IMG/VR virus record: IMGVR_UViG_3300027970_002011
Coordinates: 1-64,000 of that record
Direction: 5' to 3' (one strand)
Length of the DNA stretch: 64,000 nt
From: a virus
Part shown: one piece after another, positions 24,976-34,168 of the stretch
Layout: each line of letters starts with the position of its first letter
Numbering within the stretch: the first letter of the stretch is position 1
Made by a program: the position numbers and the translations under genes
The notes under the pieces: model-generated
Databases searched by the model: none
What the model saw: only the letters and a program-made list of their open reading frames with translations
What the model was told of the DNA's origin: nothing

Positions 24976-27900
24976 TAGTAATTCTCAATATATTCCTCTA
25001 ACATAGTTAATCTTTCATCAACAGATGCAATGTTATTTTGATGTTCTTTAATACCTTCAACTAAATATGCATTAAGTTGGGGATAAAGGATATAATAAAA
25101 TCCATTATCTCTCATTTTTACTACTTCAGGGATGTGTTCTCTAACTTGTTGAGCAACAAACCCTAAAGAGTGTGTTTTGTTATTTTCTAAATAATAATTG
25201 TATTCAGGAGTATCTTCGGTCCAATCAAATTCAACAGGTTGTAACATCATCAATTTTGTTAATGAACCCTCTAAAGTTATAACTTCGTTTTTAAGTCTTA
25301 AATCTGATGAGTCATCACAACACATTAATATACATTCAGGGTTCACTTGAGCCTCACCAAACGACATAAATGCACCTCCAAAGAAGGGGTCACAACTATT
25401 ACAATCACCCCTATCATATACAGAATCATTAGACAAACATTGTGGGTTCATTGTAGATGAATAAACAGTATAAGAACCAACCTGATTAGTTAAAGTACAA
25501 TCCATATAAAGCTCATGCATACCCAAATTATAACATGTAGGTCCTGATGGTGGACCTGTATCACCTTGGGCACCTTGAGCACCTTGAGGACCTGTTATAC
25601 CCGTTGCACCTTGAGCCCCTTGAAAACCTTGACCTCCTGTTTGTCCTTGAGCCCCTTGAGCTCCTTGAGCACCAGGAACACCCACACCACCCTGAGTACC
25701 TTGAGCACCTGTAGGACCAGCAACTGCAACACCTTGAGCACCTTGTGAACCTTGTGATGGTAATCCCTCAGGACCTTGAGCACCTTGTCCTCCTGTTGCA
25801 CCTTGAGCACCAGGACTAATTCCTGTACCTCCTTGTGCACCTTGTCCTCCTGTTGGTCCAAAACCTCCTTGAGCACCTGTCGCTCCTGTACTACCTTGAG
25901 GTCCAAGATTACCTGTATTACCTGTCGGTCCTTTACCACCTTGAGCACCTTGTGAACCTGTGGCACCTCCACCACCTGTAGGACCAACCGCACCTACAGA
26001 ACCTGTACCACCTTGAGAACCCTGAGCTCCTGTGGAACCTTGAGGTCCAAGATTACCCGTAGCACCAGTATTACCTTGGGCTCCGGTATTACCCGTATTA
26101 CCTTGAGGTCCTATATTACCCGTAGCACCTGTATTACCTTGAGCACCTTGTGGTCCTGTTGCACCTTGCGAACCTGAGTGACCTGTAGCACCCTGAGCTC
26201 CTGTGGAACCTCCACCACCCGTAGCACCTTGTGCTCCTGAATGACCTGTAGCACCCTGAGCTCCTGTGGAACCTCCACCACCCGTAGCACCTTGTGCACC
26301 GGTATGTCCTTGAGCACCTACGTTACCTTGTGAACCTACAGGTCCTGTAGCACCTGTCGGACCTATATTACCTTGAGCACCAACATTACCTTGAGCACCC
26401 GTATTTCCTGTAGCACCTTGTGCACCTGTATTTCCTGTTGCACCGGCACCACCTTGAGAACCTTGAGCACCTGTAGAACCTTGTGGTCCAATCGCACCTG
26501 TATTACCTTGGGCACCCGTTGAACCTTGAGGTCCTGTTGCTCCTTGTGGTCCAACAGCCCCTTGAGCACCTTCATTACCAAATGCACCTGTTTGTCCTGT
26601 AGCTCCTTGTGGTCCTATTGGTCCTTGAGCACCCGTTGAACCTTGAGAACCTTGTGGACCCGTGGCTCCTTGAGGTCCAATAGACCCTGTACCACCCTGA
26701 GCTCCTTGAGCACCCGTGTTTCCCGTTGCTCCTTGAGCTCCGGTATTACCTTGAGCACCTTGTGGTCCTTTAGCTCCTTGTGGTCCAATAGCACCTTGTG
26801 GTCCAATAGCACCTTGAGTACCCGTTGAACCTTGAGAACCTTGTGGTCCGACGGCACCTTGTGGTCCAACTTTACCTTGAGCACCCGTTGAACCTTGAGC
26901 TCCTTGTGGTCCGACGGCACCTTGTGGTCCAACATTACCTTGAGCACCCGTTGAACCTTGAGCTCCTTGTGGACCTTTAGGTCCTTGTGGTCCAATTGAC
27001 CCTTGGCTTCCTGTATTACCTTGAGAACCCGTAGGTCCTGTGTTTCCTGTCGGTCCAAGATTACCTTGAGCACCGGTGTTACCTTGAGCACCTTGTGGTC
27101 CTGTATTACCTTGTGCACCTGTATGACCTTGAGCTCCTGTTGAACCTTGAGAACCTGTTGGTCCTGTGTTCCCTGTGGGTCCAAGATTACCTTGAGCACC
27201 TATATTACCTTGAGCACCTTGTGGTCCTGTATTACCTTGAGGTCCTACCGCACCTTGAGCACCTTCATTACCAAATGCTCCCGTGGTACCTGTGGCTCCT
27301 TGAGCACCGGTATTACCTTGAGCACCTTGTGGTCCTTGAGCACCTTGTGGTCCCGTATTTCCTTGTGGTCCTAAAGCACCTTGAGCACCTGTCGAACCTT
27401 GGGAGCCGGTCGGTCCTGTAGCCCCTGTTGGTCCTACTGCACCTTGTGCTCCTATATTACCTTGTGCACCCGTGTTACCCGTGGCTCCTTGTGCTCCTGT
27501 ATGTCCTATATTACCTTGAGCTCCTTGAGCACCGGTATTACCCGTAGCTCCTTGAGCACCTGTATGTCCCGTATTACCTTGAGCCCCTTGAGCACCTGTA
27601 TTACCCGTAGCTCCTTGAGCACCTTTATTACCCTGAGCACCGGTATTGCCTTGAGCACCTGTATTACCCGTAGCACCCGGAGGACCAATAGGTCCTTGAG
27701 CACCTGTATTACCTTGTGCACCTGCATTACCCGTAGAACCTTGAGCACCTGTATTGCCCGTAGAACCTTGTTTACCTTGAGCCCCTTGGTCTCCTTGAGC
27801 ACCTTGGTTACCAATTTTACCTTGAGCTCCTATGGCTCCTTGAGCACCTGTGTTACCTATGGCTCCTTGAGCACCTGTGTTACCTTGTGCTCCTACGTTA

Positions 27901-28544
27901 CCTTGAGCACCTTGTGGTCCTTGAGCTCCTGTAAGTCCTTGAGCTCCTTGAGCCCCTATATTACCCTGTGCACCCGTTGGTCCTACCGCACCCGTTGGTC
28001 CAATATTACCGATTGCACCTTGAGCACCTATATTACCCTGTGCACCCGTTGGTCCTACCGCTCCTTGAGCACCTGTATTACCAATGTTACCTTGAGCACC
28101 TGTATTACCCGTAGCTCCTTGAGCACCTGTATGTCCTGTATTACCTTGAGCACCTTGAGCTCCAACGTTTCCTTGAGCACCCGTATCGCCCACCTTACCC
28201 TGAGCACCAATATTACCTGTATTACCTTGAGCACCTGTATTACCCGTAGCACCTTGAGCGCCAACAATATTTGTTGTGGGACCTACCCATCCTTTAGTAC
28301 CATTTAAAACTTGGACACCATTGACAGATAGATTATCTGTAACATTAAGATTTCTAACTGTGAATTCAGTATCAGATAATTTGAATATTGTGTTAGCACC
28401 GACAATCCATTGAAAACTCGTTGTGGCTCCACCTGTTGCAAGCACACGACCAGTCATTGATGCAGTTCCACCATCAAAATAAAAATAAGGAACTGTTATA
28501 CTTGCTCCATCCCCATCGGGATAAATAGTAATATTTTTAGGCAT
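24975..28544 (-). CDS. Collagen-like fibre protein 1 with S74-type C-terminal chaperone
   Basis: 1189 aa, first of the trio. Head 1-94 ([20 protein letters not shown]), collagen triplets ~95-970 richer in GNTGAQ and GPQGA than the other two, then a Cys-rich globular insert ([13 protein letters not shown] ... CNSCDPFF ... CILMCCDD) absent from them, probably the receptor-binding or capping knob. SDLRLKNEV at 1080 starts the S74 chaperone ([15 protein letters not shown]). A TATTTATA motif lies 19 nt upstream and a terminator separates it from the redox genes. Confidence 0.92.
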   Translation of the reverse strand: MPKNITIYPDGDGASITVPYFYFDGGTASMTGRVLATGGATTSFQWIVGANTIFKLSDTEFTVRNLNVTDNLSVNGVQVLNGTKGWVGPTTNIVGAQGATGNTGAQGNTGNIGAQGKVGDTGAQGNVGAQGAQGNTGHTGAQGATGNTGAQGNIGNTGAQGAVGPTGAQGNIGAQGAIGNIGPTGAVGPTGAQGNIGAQGAQGLTGAQGPQGAQGNVGAQGNTGAQGAIGNTGAQGAIGAQGKIGNQGAQGDQGAQGKQGSTGNTGAQGSTGNAGAQGNTGAQGPIGPPGATGNTGAQGNTGAQGNKGAQGATGNTGAQGAQGNTGHTGAQGATGNTGAQGAQGNIGHTGAQGATGNTGAQGNIGAQGAVGPTGATGPTGSQGSTGAQGALGPQGNTGPQGAQGPQGAQGNTGAQGATGTTGAFGNEGAQGAVGPQGNTGPQGAQGNIGAQGNLGPTGNTGPTGSQGSTGAQGHTGAQGNTGPQGAQGNTGAQGNLGPTGNTGPTGSQGNTGSQGSIGPQGPKGPQGAQGSTGAQGNVGPQGAVGPQGAQGSTGAQGKVGPQGAVGPQGSQGSTGTQGAIGPQGAIGPQGAKGPQGAQGNTGAQGATGNTGAQGAQGGTGSIGPQGATGPQGSQGSTGAQGPIGPQGATGQTGAFGNEGAQGAVGPQGATGPQGSTGAQGNTGAIGPQGSTGAQGSQGGAGATGNTGAQGATGNTGAQGNVGAQGNIGPTGATGPVGSQGNVGAQGHTGAQGATGGGGSTGAQGATGHSGAQGATGGGGSTGAQGATGHSGSQGATGPQGAQGNTGATGNIGPQGNTGNTGAQGNTGATGNLGPQGSTGAQGSQGGTGSVGAVGPTGGGGATGSQGAQGGKGPTGNTGNLGPQGSTGATGAQGGFGPTGGQGAQGGTGISPGAQGATGGQGAQGPEGLPSQGSQGAQGVAVAGPTGAQGTQGGVGVPGAQGAQGAQGQTGGQGFQGAQGATGITGPQGAQGAQGDTGPPSGPTCYNLGMHELYMDCTLTNQVGSYTVYSSTMNPQCLSNDSVYDRGDCNSCDPFFGGAFMSFGEAQVNPECILMCCDDSSDLRLKNEVITLEGSLTKLMMLQPVEFDWTEDTPEYNYYLENNKTHSLGFVAQQVREHIPEVVKMRDNGFYYILYPQLNAYLVEGIKEHQNNIASVDERLTMLEEYIENY

Positions 28545-28563
28545 CTTTGGATTTTATACTCTC

Positions 28564-28571
28564 TATAAATA
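28564..28571 (-). promoter_or_regulatory. TATTTATA promoter-like motif of the fibre operon
   Basis: GTATTTATAG on the minus strand, 19 nt before the ATG at 28544, in the only gap upstream of the 10-kb fibre operon and just after a terminator. The best positioned example of this motif. Confidence 0.6.
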
Positions 28572-28609
28572 CAATGAGTTCTAAAACAAATCAAGGAAAA
28601 AACAATAAA

Positions 28610-28635
28610 ATAAAAAAGGATGGTCACCCATCCTT
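28610..28635 (-). terminator. Intrinsic terminator
   Basis: AAGGATGG-TCAC-CCATCCTT stem of 8 bp (28616-28623, 28628-28635). On the minus strand a T-run follows (28615-28611). It is 4 nt after the glutaredoxin stop and isolates the fibre operon. Confidence 0.88.
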
Positions 28636-28638
28636 AAA

Positions 28639-28920
28639 TTATTTTATTAAATGTTTTTTTACTATGTCCAATGCCTCGGTGAGCTCATTATAATCTCTTT
28701 CGGGTGCGTATAAAAATGATTTACGTTTTTCACCACCATCTTTAATTATCATTAAAGCAGGTATGTATTCATTTTCAGTGGCTTTAATAAATAAATCATA
28801 CTCTTCCGAATATTTGTCAATATCTCTGTCAACAAACTTAATCTTATTTTCTTTAAGTAAGTCCTTAAACTCCGTGCAGAAAGGACATCCCTTCATAGTA
28901 TAAACAACAACCGTAGTCAT
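28639..28920 (-). CDS. Glutaredoxin-like protein
   Basis: 93 aa. VVVYTMKGCPFCTEFKDLLK gives the CPFC redox motif at residues ~12-15, and YIPALMII carries the cis-Pro loop. Reduces disulfides, probably for phage ribonucleotide reductase or for Cys-rich virion proteins. Overlaps the thioredoxin stop by 1 nt, so the two redox genes are coupled; a terminator follows. Confidence 0.9.
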   Translation of the reverse strand: MTTVVVYTMKGCPFCTEFKDLLKENKIKFVDRDIDKYSEEYDLFIKATENEYIPALMIIKDGGEKRKSFLYAPERDYNELTEALDIVKKHLIK

Positions 28921-29231
28921 TAATACTGTCCCATAAGTTCCATTATCTGTTGTTGTGTCAAAACTCCTGAATTAGTTTTAACTACTTCACCATCTTTGAA
29001 AATTTTTACTGTGGGTACTGAACGGATTCCCATCTCTGATGTTAATTCACGGTTTGAGTCCACATCATATTTGAACATCTCCATTGGGAGTTCTTGACCA
29101 CTGTCTGCAAGTTTTTGCATGTTACCCATTAATACTTTACATGGTCCACACCAAGTGGCGTACATATCCAAAAAGAAAGTCTCTTTGTTTGCAATTTTTA
29201 CTTTAATCTCCTCTGCGGTAAGTTGTTTCAT
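28920..29231 (-). CDS. Thioredoxin
   Basis: 103 aa, full-length family member. DMYATWCGPCKVLMGNMQKL gives the WCGPCK active site at ~28-33 and RSVPTVKIFKDGEVV the cis-Pro (~75). General dithiol donor; T4-like phages use their own for ribonucleotide reductase. Followed directly by the glutaredoxin gene. Confidence 0.94.
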   Translation of the reverse strand: MKQLTAEEIKVKIANKETFFLDMYATWCGPCKVLMGNMQKLADSGQELPMEMFKYDVDSNRELTSEMGIRSVPTVKIFKDGEVVKTNSGVLTQQQIMELMGQY

Positions 29232-29235
29232 AATT

Positions 29236-29550
29236 TTAAATATTTGTATTTTTTTTTGTTATTAGACTTTTAATAAAGAAATTTACATCTGTTGTTTGTT
29301 CAGGATAAAAATAAATATCCATAGTATATGTCGGACCCCCACCTCTTACGTAATGTAATATAAATCCGTTGATGGTCTTGTAAATAATCTCACGATATTC
29401 CTCTGAAGTGTGAACCTTATCAAAATAAAGACAGGTAATTTTACCATTGTCTGTATTTGGTAAACCACAATTTATACTTCTTATCACCGAAAATATTTTA
29501 TCGGTAGACTCTTCAATTTTTCGTACAACGAAATGGTGTTTTGGAAACAT
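29236..29550 (-). CDS. Hypothetical protein (104 aa)
   Basis: ATG start, soluble alpha/beta protein: KIEESTDKIFSVIRSINCGL, KITCLYFDKVHTSEEYREII and VRGGGPTYTMDIYFYPEQTT. No motif recognised. It ends 4 nt before the thioredoxin ATG and probably shares its transcript. Function unknown. Confidence 0.78.
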   Translation of the reverse strand: MFPKHHFVVRKIEESTDKIFSVIRSINCGLPNTDNGKITCLYFDKVHTSEEYREIIYKTINGFILHYVRGGGPTYTMDIYFYPEQTTDVNFFIKSLITKKNTNI

Positions 29551-29586
29551 ACTGTTAAATTTAAATTAAAAAATTAAATGAAAAAC

Positions 29587-29865
29587 TTAGTTTAGGAAAA
29601 TATTTCCGAATTTTGTTTCAAGTATGAATGACTCAATTTTTGATTTCTTTTTAGAACCACCATTAATCATTACACAAATGTCAATAAGTTGTTTTTGAGT
29701 AAGAGATATTTCTCTACCATCTTCAACGTTAGAATCTGCAACCTCCCTGACCTTTTCATAAAAATCATCTTTTAGATTTAAAGGTATGAGATTTGCCAAA
29801 TCATCAGGGTTCTGATTAAAGAACCTTTTAAATTCAGATAAATAGATTTGAACATCTACGTTCAT
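29587..29865 (-). CDS. Conserved-looking phage protein (92 aa)
   Basis: MNVDVQIYLSEFKRFFNQNP, then DDLANLIPLNLKDDFYEKVR and SLTQKQLIDICVMINGGSKK. I recall this pattern (bIQIYxxxxxxFFxxNPDDLxNLI...LTxKQLIDIC) from uncharacterised proteins of T4-like aquatic phages; no function. Helical, acidic. Confidence 0.8.
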   Translation of the reverse strand: MNVDVQIYLSEFKRFFNQNPDDLANLIPLNLKDDFYEKVREVADSNVEDGREISLTQKQLIDICVMINGGSKKKSKIESFILETKFGNIFLN

Positions 29866-29882
29866 AATACAAAAATCAAATA

Positions 29883-31214
29883 TTAGACTTCATCATCTTG
29901 TGAGAACTTATCCCACATACCTGTTTCCATTTCAGACCAACCATTCGCCTCTAATGACTTTGGTGCAGATACTCCTGTGTCCTTAAAGTTAATGAATTCC
30001 AAGTTTTCCATGGTTCCTAAACATTCAGGTAGACTTGTTAGTTGAGGATTACTCATAACACCTAAAATATTCAAGTTGTTCAACTGACAAATGTAATCAG
30101 GTACATTATTAATACAATTTACCAACACCAAGTGTTTAAGATTTTTGAACCTTGTAATTGAAGGTGGGATAGTGATAATAGTACCAGCGTTGTCTTTATT
30201 CTTAATTTTGATTTGTTCTAATGTATCAGGTAATGAATTAAACAATTCTTCCAATCCATAAAGACCTACAAACTTACCAACAGAACCTGAACCAAATCCA
30301 TCAATCTTCAAATCTTTACCAGAACCTGCCGTCAAACCTTTTGCAAATTCAGGTTTGAAGTATTGCTTAAGTTCTGCCATAGGACCGTTTAATAAGTCCA
30401 CCAAATTAACACTTCTATCATCTTTATCCATAAACTGATTAGAAGGGAAGTGAAATTGGTATCTTTCAATTGGTAATCCTGTTTGTGCAGATATCTTAGG
30501 GTCATTTGGATTGTACACAACATATAAAGGTCCGTCCTTGATGTAATTGTTAAACCAACTTAAACCAGGTGCAGAAGTACACCATCTCGTCTCTTGTTGA
30601 TTACCACCATAGAAACATGCAGCTTCTTTACCTCTTTCACCCTTATCTTCAATTTTTACAACTTTCCATGTTTCACCATCATAACTTGAGTCAGCACCAG
30701 GGTGAACAGGAAGACTCTTTCTTTCAGCCTTTGTTGTTACCGCCAAAGTTAAATCAAAGTCCTTAATCGCATCATATAATGCATCCACACTCAATTTATT
30801 AATATCTCTTTGTTCAACAGGAACTCTACCCTTAAATCTGTGAAACTTTTTCAAGTCATCAGTAACCTTATAAAGGTCTTCCATGAAACGGTCTTTCATG
30901 ACCTTTACTTCCTGGTCAAAACCATAATCACCAAATGCACGTTCTGTTGTAGGATTTAAATATTGTTTGATTAACCACGGTGTGTATTCACCAACTTTAA
31001 CCTTTTCCAATTCTTCTTTAGTTGCATTGTCTAAATTAACATTATTCAATCTTGATGTAGGGTCGGCATTGATAAGTTTGTAAAGCTCATCTTTTTTCAT
31101 TTTTGGAGCAATAACGTTCTCACCCTTTTTATTAGGTTTTACATACTTGTTCATCAAGATTTCAAATCTTGACTGTTCTAAAATTATTTGTTTTAATACT
31201 GACGTGAATTTCAT
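29883..31214 (-). CDS. Phage protein with ETRWCT domain and leucine-rich repeats
   Basis: 443 aa. The N-terminal helical part (MKFTSVLKQIILEQSRFEIL, YTPWLIKQYLNPT) is of a type I recall from T4-like phages. Residues ~205-270 hold GGNQQETRWCTSAPGLSWFN, KDGPLYVVYNPNDPK and ERYQFHFPSNQFMD, a fold also present in the gene at 49562 (see findings). The last 110 residues form leucine-rich repeats (LKHLVLVNCINNVPDYICQL, LNILGVMSNPQLTSLPECLG), a likely protein-binding surface. Function unknown. Confidence 0.85.
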   Translation of the reverse strand: MKFTSVLKQIILEQSRFEILMNKYVKPNKKGENVIAPKMKKDELYKLINADPTSRLNNVNLDNATKEELEKVKVGEYTPWLIKQYLNPTTERAFGDYGFDQEVKVMKDRFMEDLYKVTDDLKKFHRFKGRVPVEQRDINKLSVDALYDAIKDFDLTLAVTTKAERKSLPVHPGADSSYDGETWKVVKIEDKGERGKEAACFYGGNQQETRWCTSAPGLSWFNNYIKDGPLYVVYNPNDPKISAQTGLPIERYQFHFPSNQFMDKDDRSVNLVDLLNGPMAELKQYFKPEFAKGLTAGSGKDLKIDGFGSGSVGKFVGLYGLEELFNSLPDTLEQIKIKNKDNAGTIITIPPSITRFKNLKHLVLVNCINNVPDYICQLNNLNILGVMSNPQLTSLPECLGTMENLEFINFKDTGVSAPKSLEANGWSEMETGMWDKFSQDDEV

Positions 31215-31257
31215 CGTTATTATGTTTAATAATAAATATACAACCTTACAAGAAATA

Positions 31258-32106
31258 TTAATAATTCATTATTAATAACTCTTCTCCCATATTTTGTGTT
31301 TTACCTTTTTTTGCCGCTGCCGCTTTGGCAAACTCTTTTTTTACCCAACGATATTGGTTTTCAGGAAACCAATCGTGTAATAATTCAAAGTCATAGTAAG
31401 ACAACGAGAACTTACCTTGAACTTTTTGGAGAACATTTGCCAATCTTTCGTGGTCTTTCCTATCAAAGTCATGATTAGAATAATATGAACCTTCGCCAAC
31501 AATATAATATGGTGGGTCTGTGTAAAAATATGTTTCGGGTGAATCATATTTTTCAATAACAGTTTGAAAATCCATATTTTCAATATGGGTTATTTTCAAA
31601 AAATGTTCAATCCAAATTGGTTTACTTAATTTATTTTTGAAAGAAGTGAATTTTGAATGGTATTTACCTTTTAAATCAATAAATTTTGATTTTTCAGGAT
31701 TTGCACCTGAAAATACTTGAGATATTACATAAGCATATTTAGCAGCAACCTCATAATCAAATTGTTTTATAATAAAATTTTTAGCAAATATTTCGATTTG
31801 AAAACTTACAAATTGTTGTTCGCAAATAGAATTAGTTGGTGTTACACCTTTTTTTTGGACTTCTATTTTTTCACATTCTTTTAATAATTTATCAGGATTA
31901 CTTAAACACTGAAATAAATTGTAATTAAGAGGATTAAAGTCATTATAAACAACTTTCTTTAAATTAGGGTATTCTTTTAATTCCATATTAAAAAATACCC
32001 AAAACATACCTGAAAAAGGTTCAACATATGTTTCAATGTCTTTAGGAATAAATGGTACAATCCATTTACCTATTTTAGATTTTCCACCAATATATGATAA
32101 TGCCAT
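31258..32106 (-). CDS. dam: D12-class (Dam-like) DNA N6-adenine methyltransferase
   Basis: 282 aa. Order as in Dam: SAM-binding SYIGGKSKIGKWIVPFIP and YVEPFSGMFWVFFNMEL, phosphate-side KVVYNDFNPLNYNLF, and the catalytic TDPPYYI near residue 197. Methylates adenine in a short DNA site, usually GATC. T4-type phages carry a Dam for self-protection or regulation; T4 Dam is 259 aa. It is followed upstream by a LAGLIDADG endonuclease gene 1 nt away. Confidence 0.92.
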   Translation of the reverse strand: MALSYIGGKSKIGKWIVPFIPKDIETYVEPFSGMFWVFFNMELKEYPNLKKVVYNDFNPLNYNLFQCLSNPDKLLKECEKIEVQKKGVTPTNSICEQQFVSFQIEIFAKNFIIKQFDYEVAAKYAYVISQVFSGANPEKSKFIDLKGKYHSKFTSFKNKLSKPIWIEHFLKITHIENMDFQTVIEKYDSPETYFYTDPPYYIVGEGSYYSNHDFDRKDHERLANVLQKVQGKFSLSYYDFELLHDWFPENQYRWVKKEFAKAAAAKKGKTQNMGEELLIMNY

Positions 32107-32107
32107 T

Positions 32108-32719
32108 TTATATTATTTGTTTGAATTTTATAAATTTTCTTTCTAAGAAGGTCACCGCGTTTGAGTAAATATAATCTCTAAATTTCATAATATCCATAAT
32201 TTTACTAATTTTTACGATAGAATAATTTTCATATTTATACGATTTACCATATCCAAAAAAATTAACTATATCATCATTGAAATTATTATTTGAACATATA
32301 CTAACAGAAAATGAATTAGTTCTGTTTTTTACTTTGTGAATACTTCCATCTCCGTCAAAATATCCCCTAATAAAATGAGACATGTGTGGCTCATCTAATT
32401 TTGGTAACAATATTTTTTGAGTTTTATTATTAACACATCCTAACTCAAATAGTTTATTAACTAATAAATTTGAATATAACGTAACCATACAATATTCAGA
32501 TTTACCGTCAACACCACATTTTATTGGTTTTTCACATTCTATGTCTTTAAGAAATTTTTCAATGTGGTTTTTATCAGTATTTTTTAGTTTTAATTTTATC
32601 TCACCACTTTTACCATCTTTCATTCTTACGTAACCATCGGCATATAAAAACCCCAACCAATACGCCGATTTTTCATTTAAATCATGAAAAAAACACTCAT
32701 TAAAATTATATTTTCTCAT
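32108..32719 (-). CDS. LAGLIDADG homing endonuclease
   Basis: 203 aa with two dodecapeptide motifs: SAYWLGFLYADGYVRM (~18-33) and HFIRGYFDGDGSIHKV (~113-128), so a single-chain two-domain enzyme of the usual size. The Asp of each motif (ADG, GDG) would bind the catalytic metal. Free-standing, not in an intron, AT-rich, placed between the methylase and a 52-aa ribbon-helix-helix gene that overlaps its start by 14 nt. Confidence 0.9.
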   Translation of the reverse strand: MRKYNFNECFFHDLNEKSAYWLGFLYADGYVRMKDGKSGEIKLKLKNTDKNHIEKFLKDIECEKPIKCGVDGKSEYCMVTLYSNLLVNKLFELGCVNNKTQKILLPKLDEPHMSHFIRGYFDGDGSIHKVKNRTNSFSVSICSNNNFNDDIVNFFGYGKSYKYENYSIVKISKIMDIMKFRDYIYSNAVTFLERKFIKFKQII

Positions 32720-32864
32720 AATATTCTTTAACTAAGTTTTGAATGAATTTAGATATACTAACTTTTTCGTTTTTTAATTTGTCAAAAAGATGTTTATCAA
32801 TACTAATTCCGTATTTTACTTTTTTATCTTTATCTTCTTTATTAGGTCTTCCAATTTTTGTCAT
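32706..32864 (-). CDS. Small ribbon-helix-helix protein (52 aa)
   Basis: MTKIGRPNKEDKDKKVKYGI, then SIDKHLFDKLKNEKVSISKF and IQNLVKEYYEKI. A basic tail, a beta strand (VKYGISI) and two helices with SISKFIQNLV fit the Arc/CopG RHH fold, which binds operators as dimers. It overlaps the LAGLIDADG start by 14 nt, so it may control the endonuclease. TATTTATA lies 4 nt upstream of its ATG. Confidence 0.75.
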   Translation of the reverse strand: MTKIGRPNKEDKDKKVKYGISIDKHLFDKLKNEKVSISKFIQNLVKEYYEKI

Positions 32865-32868
32865 ATAG

Positions 32869-32876
32869 TATAAATA
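32869..32876 (-). promoter_or_regulatory. TATTTATA promoter-like motif
   Basis: TATTTATA on the minus strand, 4 nt before the ATG at 32864 of the ribbon-helix-helix/endonuclease unit. Confidence 0.55.
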
Positions 32877-32965
32877 TTACAAAATATAATAAAAGTGCGT
32901 CAAAAATCAAATTTATCTAACAAAAAACCAAAAGCAAGTTTCCAATGTTAAATTTTTCATCTGAC

Positions 32966-32997
32966 TTGTATTATGTGTAGTAAATGTTATATTTATG
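32966..32997 (+). promoter_or_regulatory. Host-type promoter overlapping a TATTTATG motif
   Basis: CTTG, 19 nt, TATATTTA (one mismatch to TAnnTTTG), overlapping TATTTATG (32990-32997). It points to the small secreted protein at 33045. Confidence 0.45.
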
Positions 32998-33004
32998 TTA
33001 AGAG

Positions 33005-33016
33005 AGTGTTAACACT
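33005..33016. promoter_or_regulatory. 12-bp palindrome, possible operator
   Basis: AGTGTTAACACT is a perfect 12-bp inverted repeat between the promoter-like sequences and the ATG at 33045. It is a plausible binding site for a dimeric regulator such as the neighbouring ribbon-helix-helix protein. Confidence 0.4.
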
Positions 33017-33044
33017 TTTCATAAACCAATAAATCTATAAACAC

Positions 33045-33275
33045 ATGAAAAAAATATTTTTGGTTATGATGATGGGATTAATGATATTACCATCATTCGC
33101 TCAAGGCGGAAAAGGAAAGAAGAAACACAAAAGACAACACAATACAGAAGTGATGTCTCCAGTGCGACCAATTCACAGAGAACGTTGGGTTGAACGAAAC
33201 GGTGATTTTTACGTAATTGTATCAAGAACCACTATTACTGAGGAGGATTATAGAAGAATCCAAAACAATAAGTAA
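33045..33275 (+). CDS. Small secreted basic protein
   Basis: 76 aa. The N-terminal signal peptide MKKIFLVMMMGLMILPSFAQ probably ends at SFA-Q or SFAQ-G; the mature part starts with GGKGKKKHKRQH, strongly basic, and ends with RWVERNGDFYVIVSRTT. The signal has the Bacteroidota style. Exported to the periplasm or surface by the infected cell; possible role in envelope modification or lysis, unknown. Its terminator lies inside the convergent metalloprotease gene (33322-33349). Confidence 0.82.
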   Translation: MKKIFLVMMMGLMILPSFAQGGKGKKKHKRQHNTEVMSPVRPIHRERWVERNGDFYVIVSRTTITEEDYRRIQNNK

Positions 33276-34163
33276 TTAGTCATAACAGTTCTTATAAGGT
33301 CTACAAGAGGCTTTTTGACTGAACCCCATGTCCCCACATGGGGTTTTTTCACAATATGACTTACCATACTTTCTTGGTTTCTTGAACTTACTGTCTTCTT
33401 TAAGTTCATTGCCAGTCTTATAATTTTTAATATCCGTAGAAATTTCAATTACGGTTGAATACAACATCTTAAGAAATTCCCCCCACATTTTAGGGTTGTT
33501 TGTCTTGATGAGCATTAAAACTTGAATTACGTGTGGTAACTCTTCATCTAAGGATTCTGATGAAATATCTAACAGAACATTTTTAGCAATCTCATCAGCC
33601 TCACCTTTAGCTGCAAAATATTTCACCAAGGATTTTAAACTGTTGAGTAACTCTTGTTTTGTTTTAACACCTAAAAGACTTTTATACTCATTGACAATCC
33701 CCTCTAAGATTTCATTACTGTACGCTCTAAATTCAAAATCATGCCCCCAATATTCATCACTACCAGCACTTTTATATTTTTCTATTTGTTTAGGACTTAA
33801 ATAAAGAGTCGTGTTCAAATCATTAACGTGTTGAATTTCGTGATAGATTACATTGTATAGGGACTTCTTATTTGGTATTAAAACTTTATCAGGATTGACA
33901 ACCATAAAAAGGTTATCTAAAGAACGTGGTTTGGTTGGGTCGTGTTGAAAAACTGCCCCCTGTTCACTAAAGTCACTTAAATAATAAACTGGTATATCAA
34001 ACTCAGCACCCGATGGGTCATTGACATAAATTGTACCTTTCAACGGATTTTCATCATCCAAGTCTTCATAGTCTTTCCAAATAACATCAATAACATTTTT
34101 GATGTCGGATATGGTTCTTTGATTTAACTTAACTCTTTTGGAACCCTCGTTGATTGTTTTCAT
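33276..34163 (-). CDS. HExxH metalloprotease-like phage protein with Cys-rich C-terminus
   Basis: 295 aa. LYNVIYHEIQHVNDLNTTLY gives HEIQH near residue 108, the zinc-binding HExxH pattern, followed by GHDFEFRAYSNEI, whose E/H could be the third ligand. The C-terminus YCEKTPCGDMGFSQKASCRP is a compact Cys motif I recall from structural-region proteins of aquatic T4-like phages. Possibly a virion maturation or host-entry protease; the activity is inferred. A TATTTATG lies 5 nt before the ATG. Confidence 0.78.
   Translation of the reverse strand: MKTINEGSKRVKLNQRTISDIKNVIDVIWKDYEDLDDENPLKGTIYVNDPSGAEFDIPVYYLSDFSEQGAVFQHDPTKPRSLDNLFMVVNPDKVLIPNKKSLYNVIYHEIQHVNDLNTTLYLSPKQIEKYKSAGSDEYWGHDFEFRAYSNEILEGIVNEYKSLLGVKTKQELLNSLKSLVKYFAAKGEADEIAKNVLLDISSESLDEELPHVIQVLMLIKTNNPKMWGEFLKMLYSTVIEISTDIKNYKTGNELKEDSKFKKPRKYGKSYCEKTPCGDMGFSQKASCRPYKNCYD
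33322..33349 (+). terminator. Terminator embedded in the convergent gene
   Basis: AACCCCATGT-CCCC-ACATGGGGTT (33322-33345), then T to 33349. A classic plus-strand terminator 46 nt after the secreted-protein stop. The same bases encode TPCGDMGF of the minus-strand gene. Confidence 0.85.
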
Positions 34164-34168
34164 ACAAT

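Noticed and set aside
18521-28307. Long antisense and alternate-frame ORFs through the collagen genes, e.g. 22864-24399 (511 codons, plus strand) and 21777-23354 (minus)
   Set aside because: They consist of LSTLST, VLKVLKE or HLENLV repeats that are the mirror of the GAQGAQ coding repeat; repeats without stops give open frames in several phases. The S74 tail and head domains are only in the chosen frame.
18213-28544. Tandem GGAGGAC/CTTGAGCAC repeats as a CRISPR array
   Set aside because: The units are 9-18 nt, in frame, and vary codon by codon with the Gly-X-Y pattern; there are no spacers of constant length and no cas genes.
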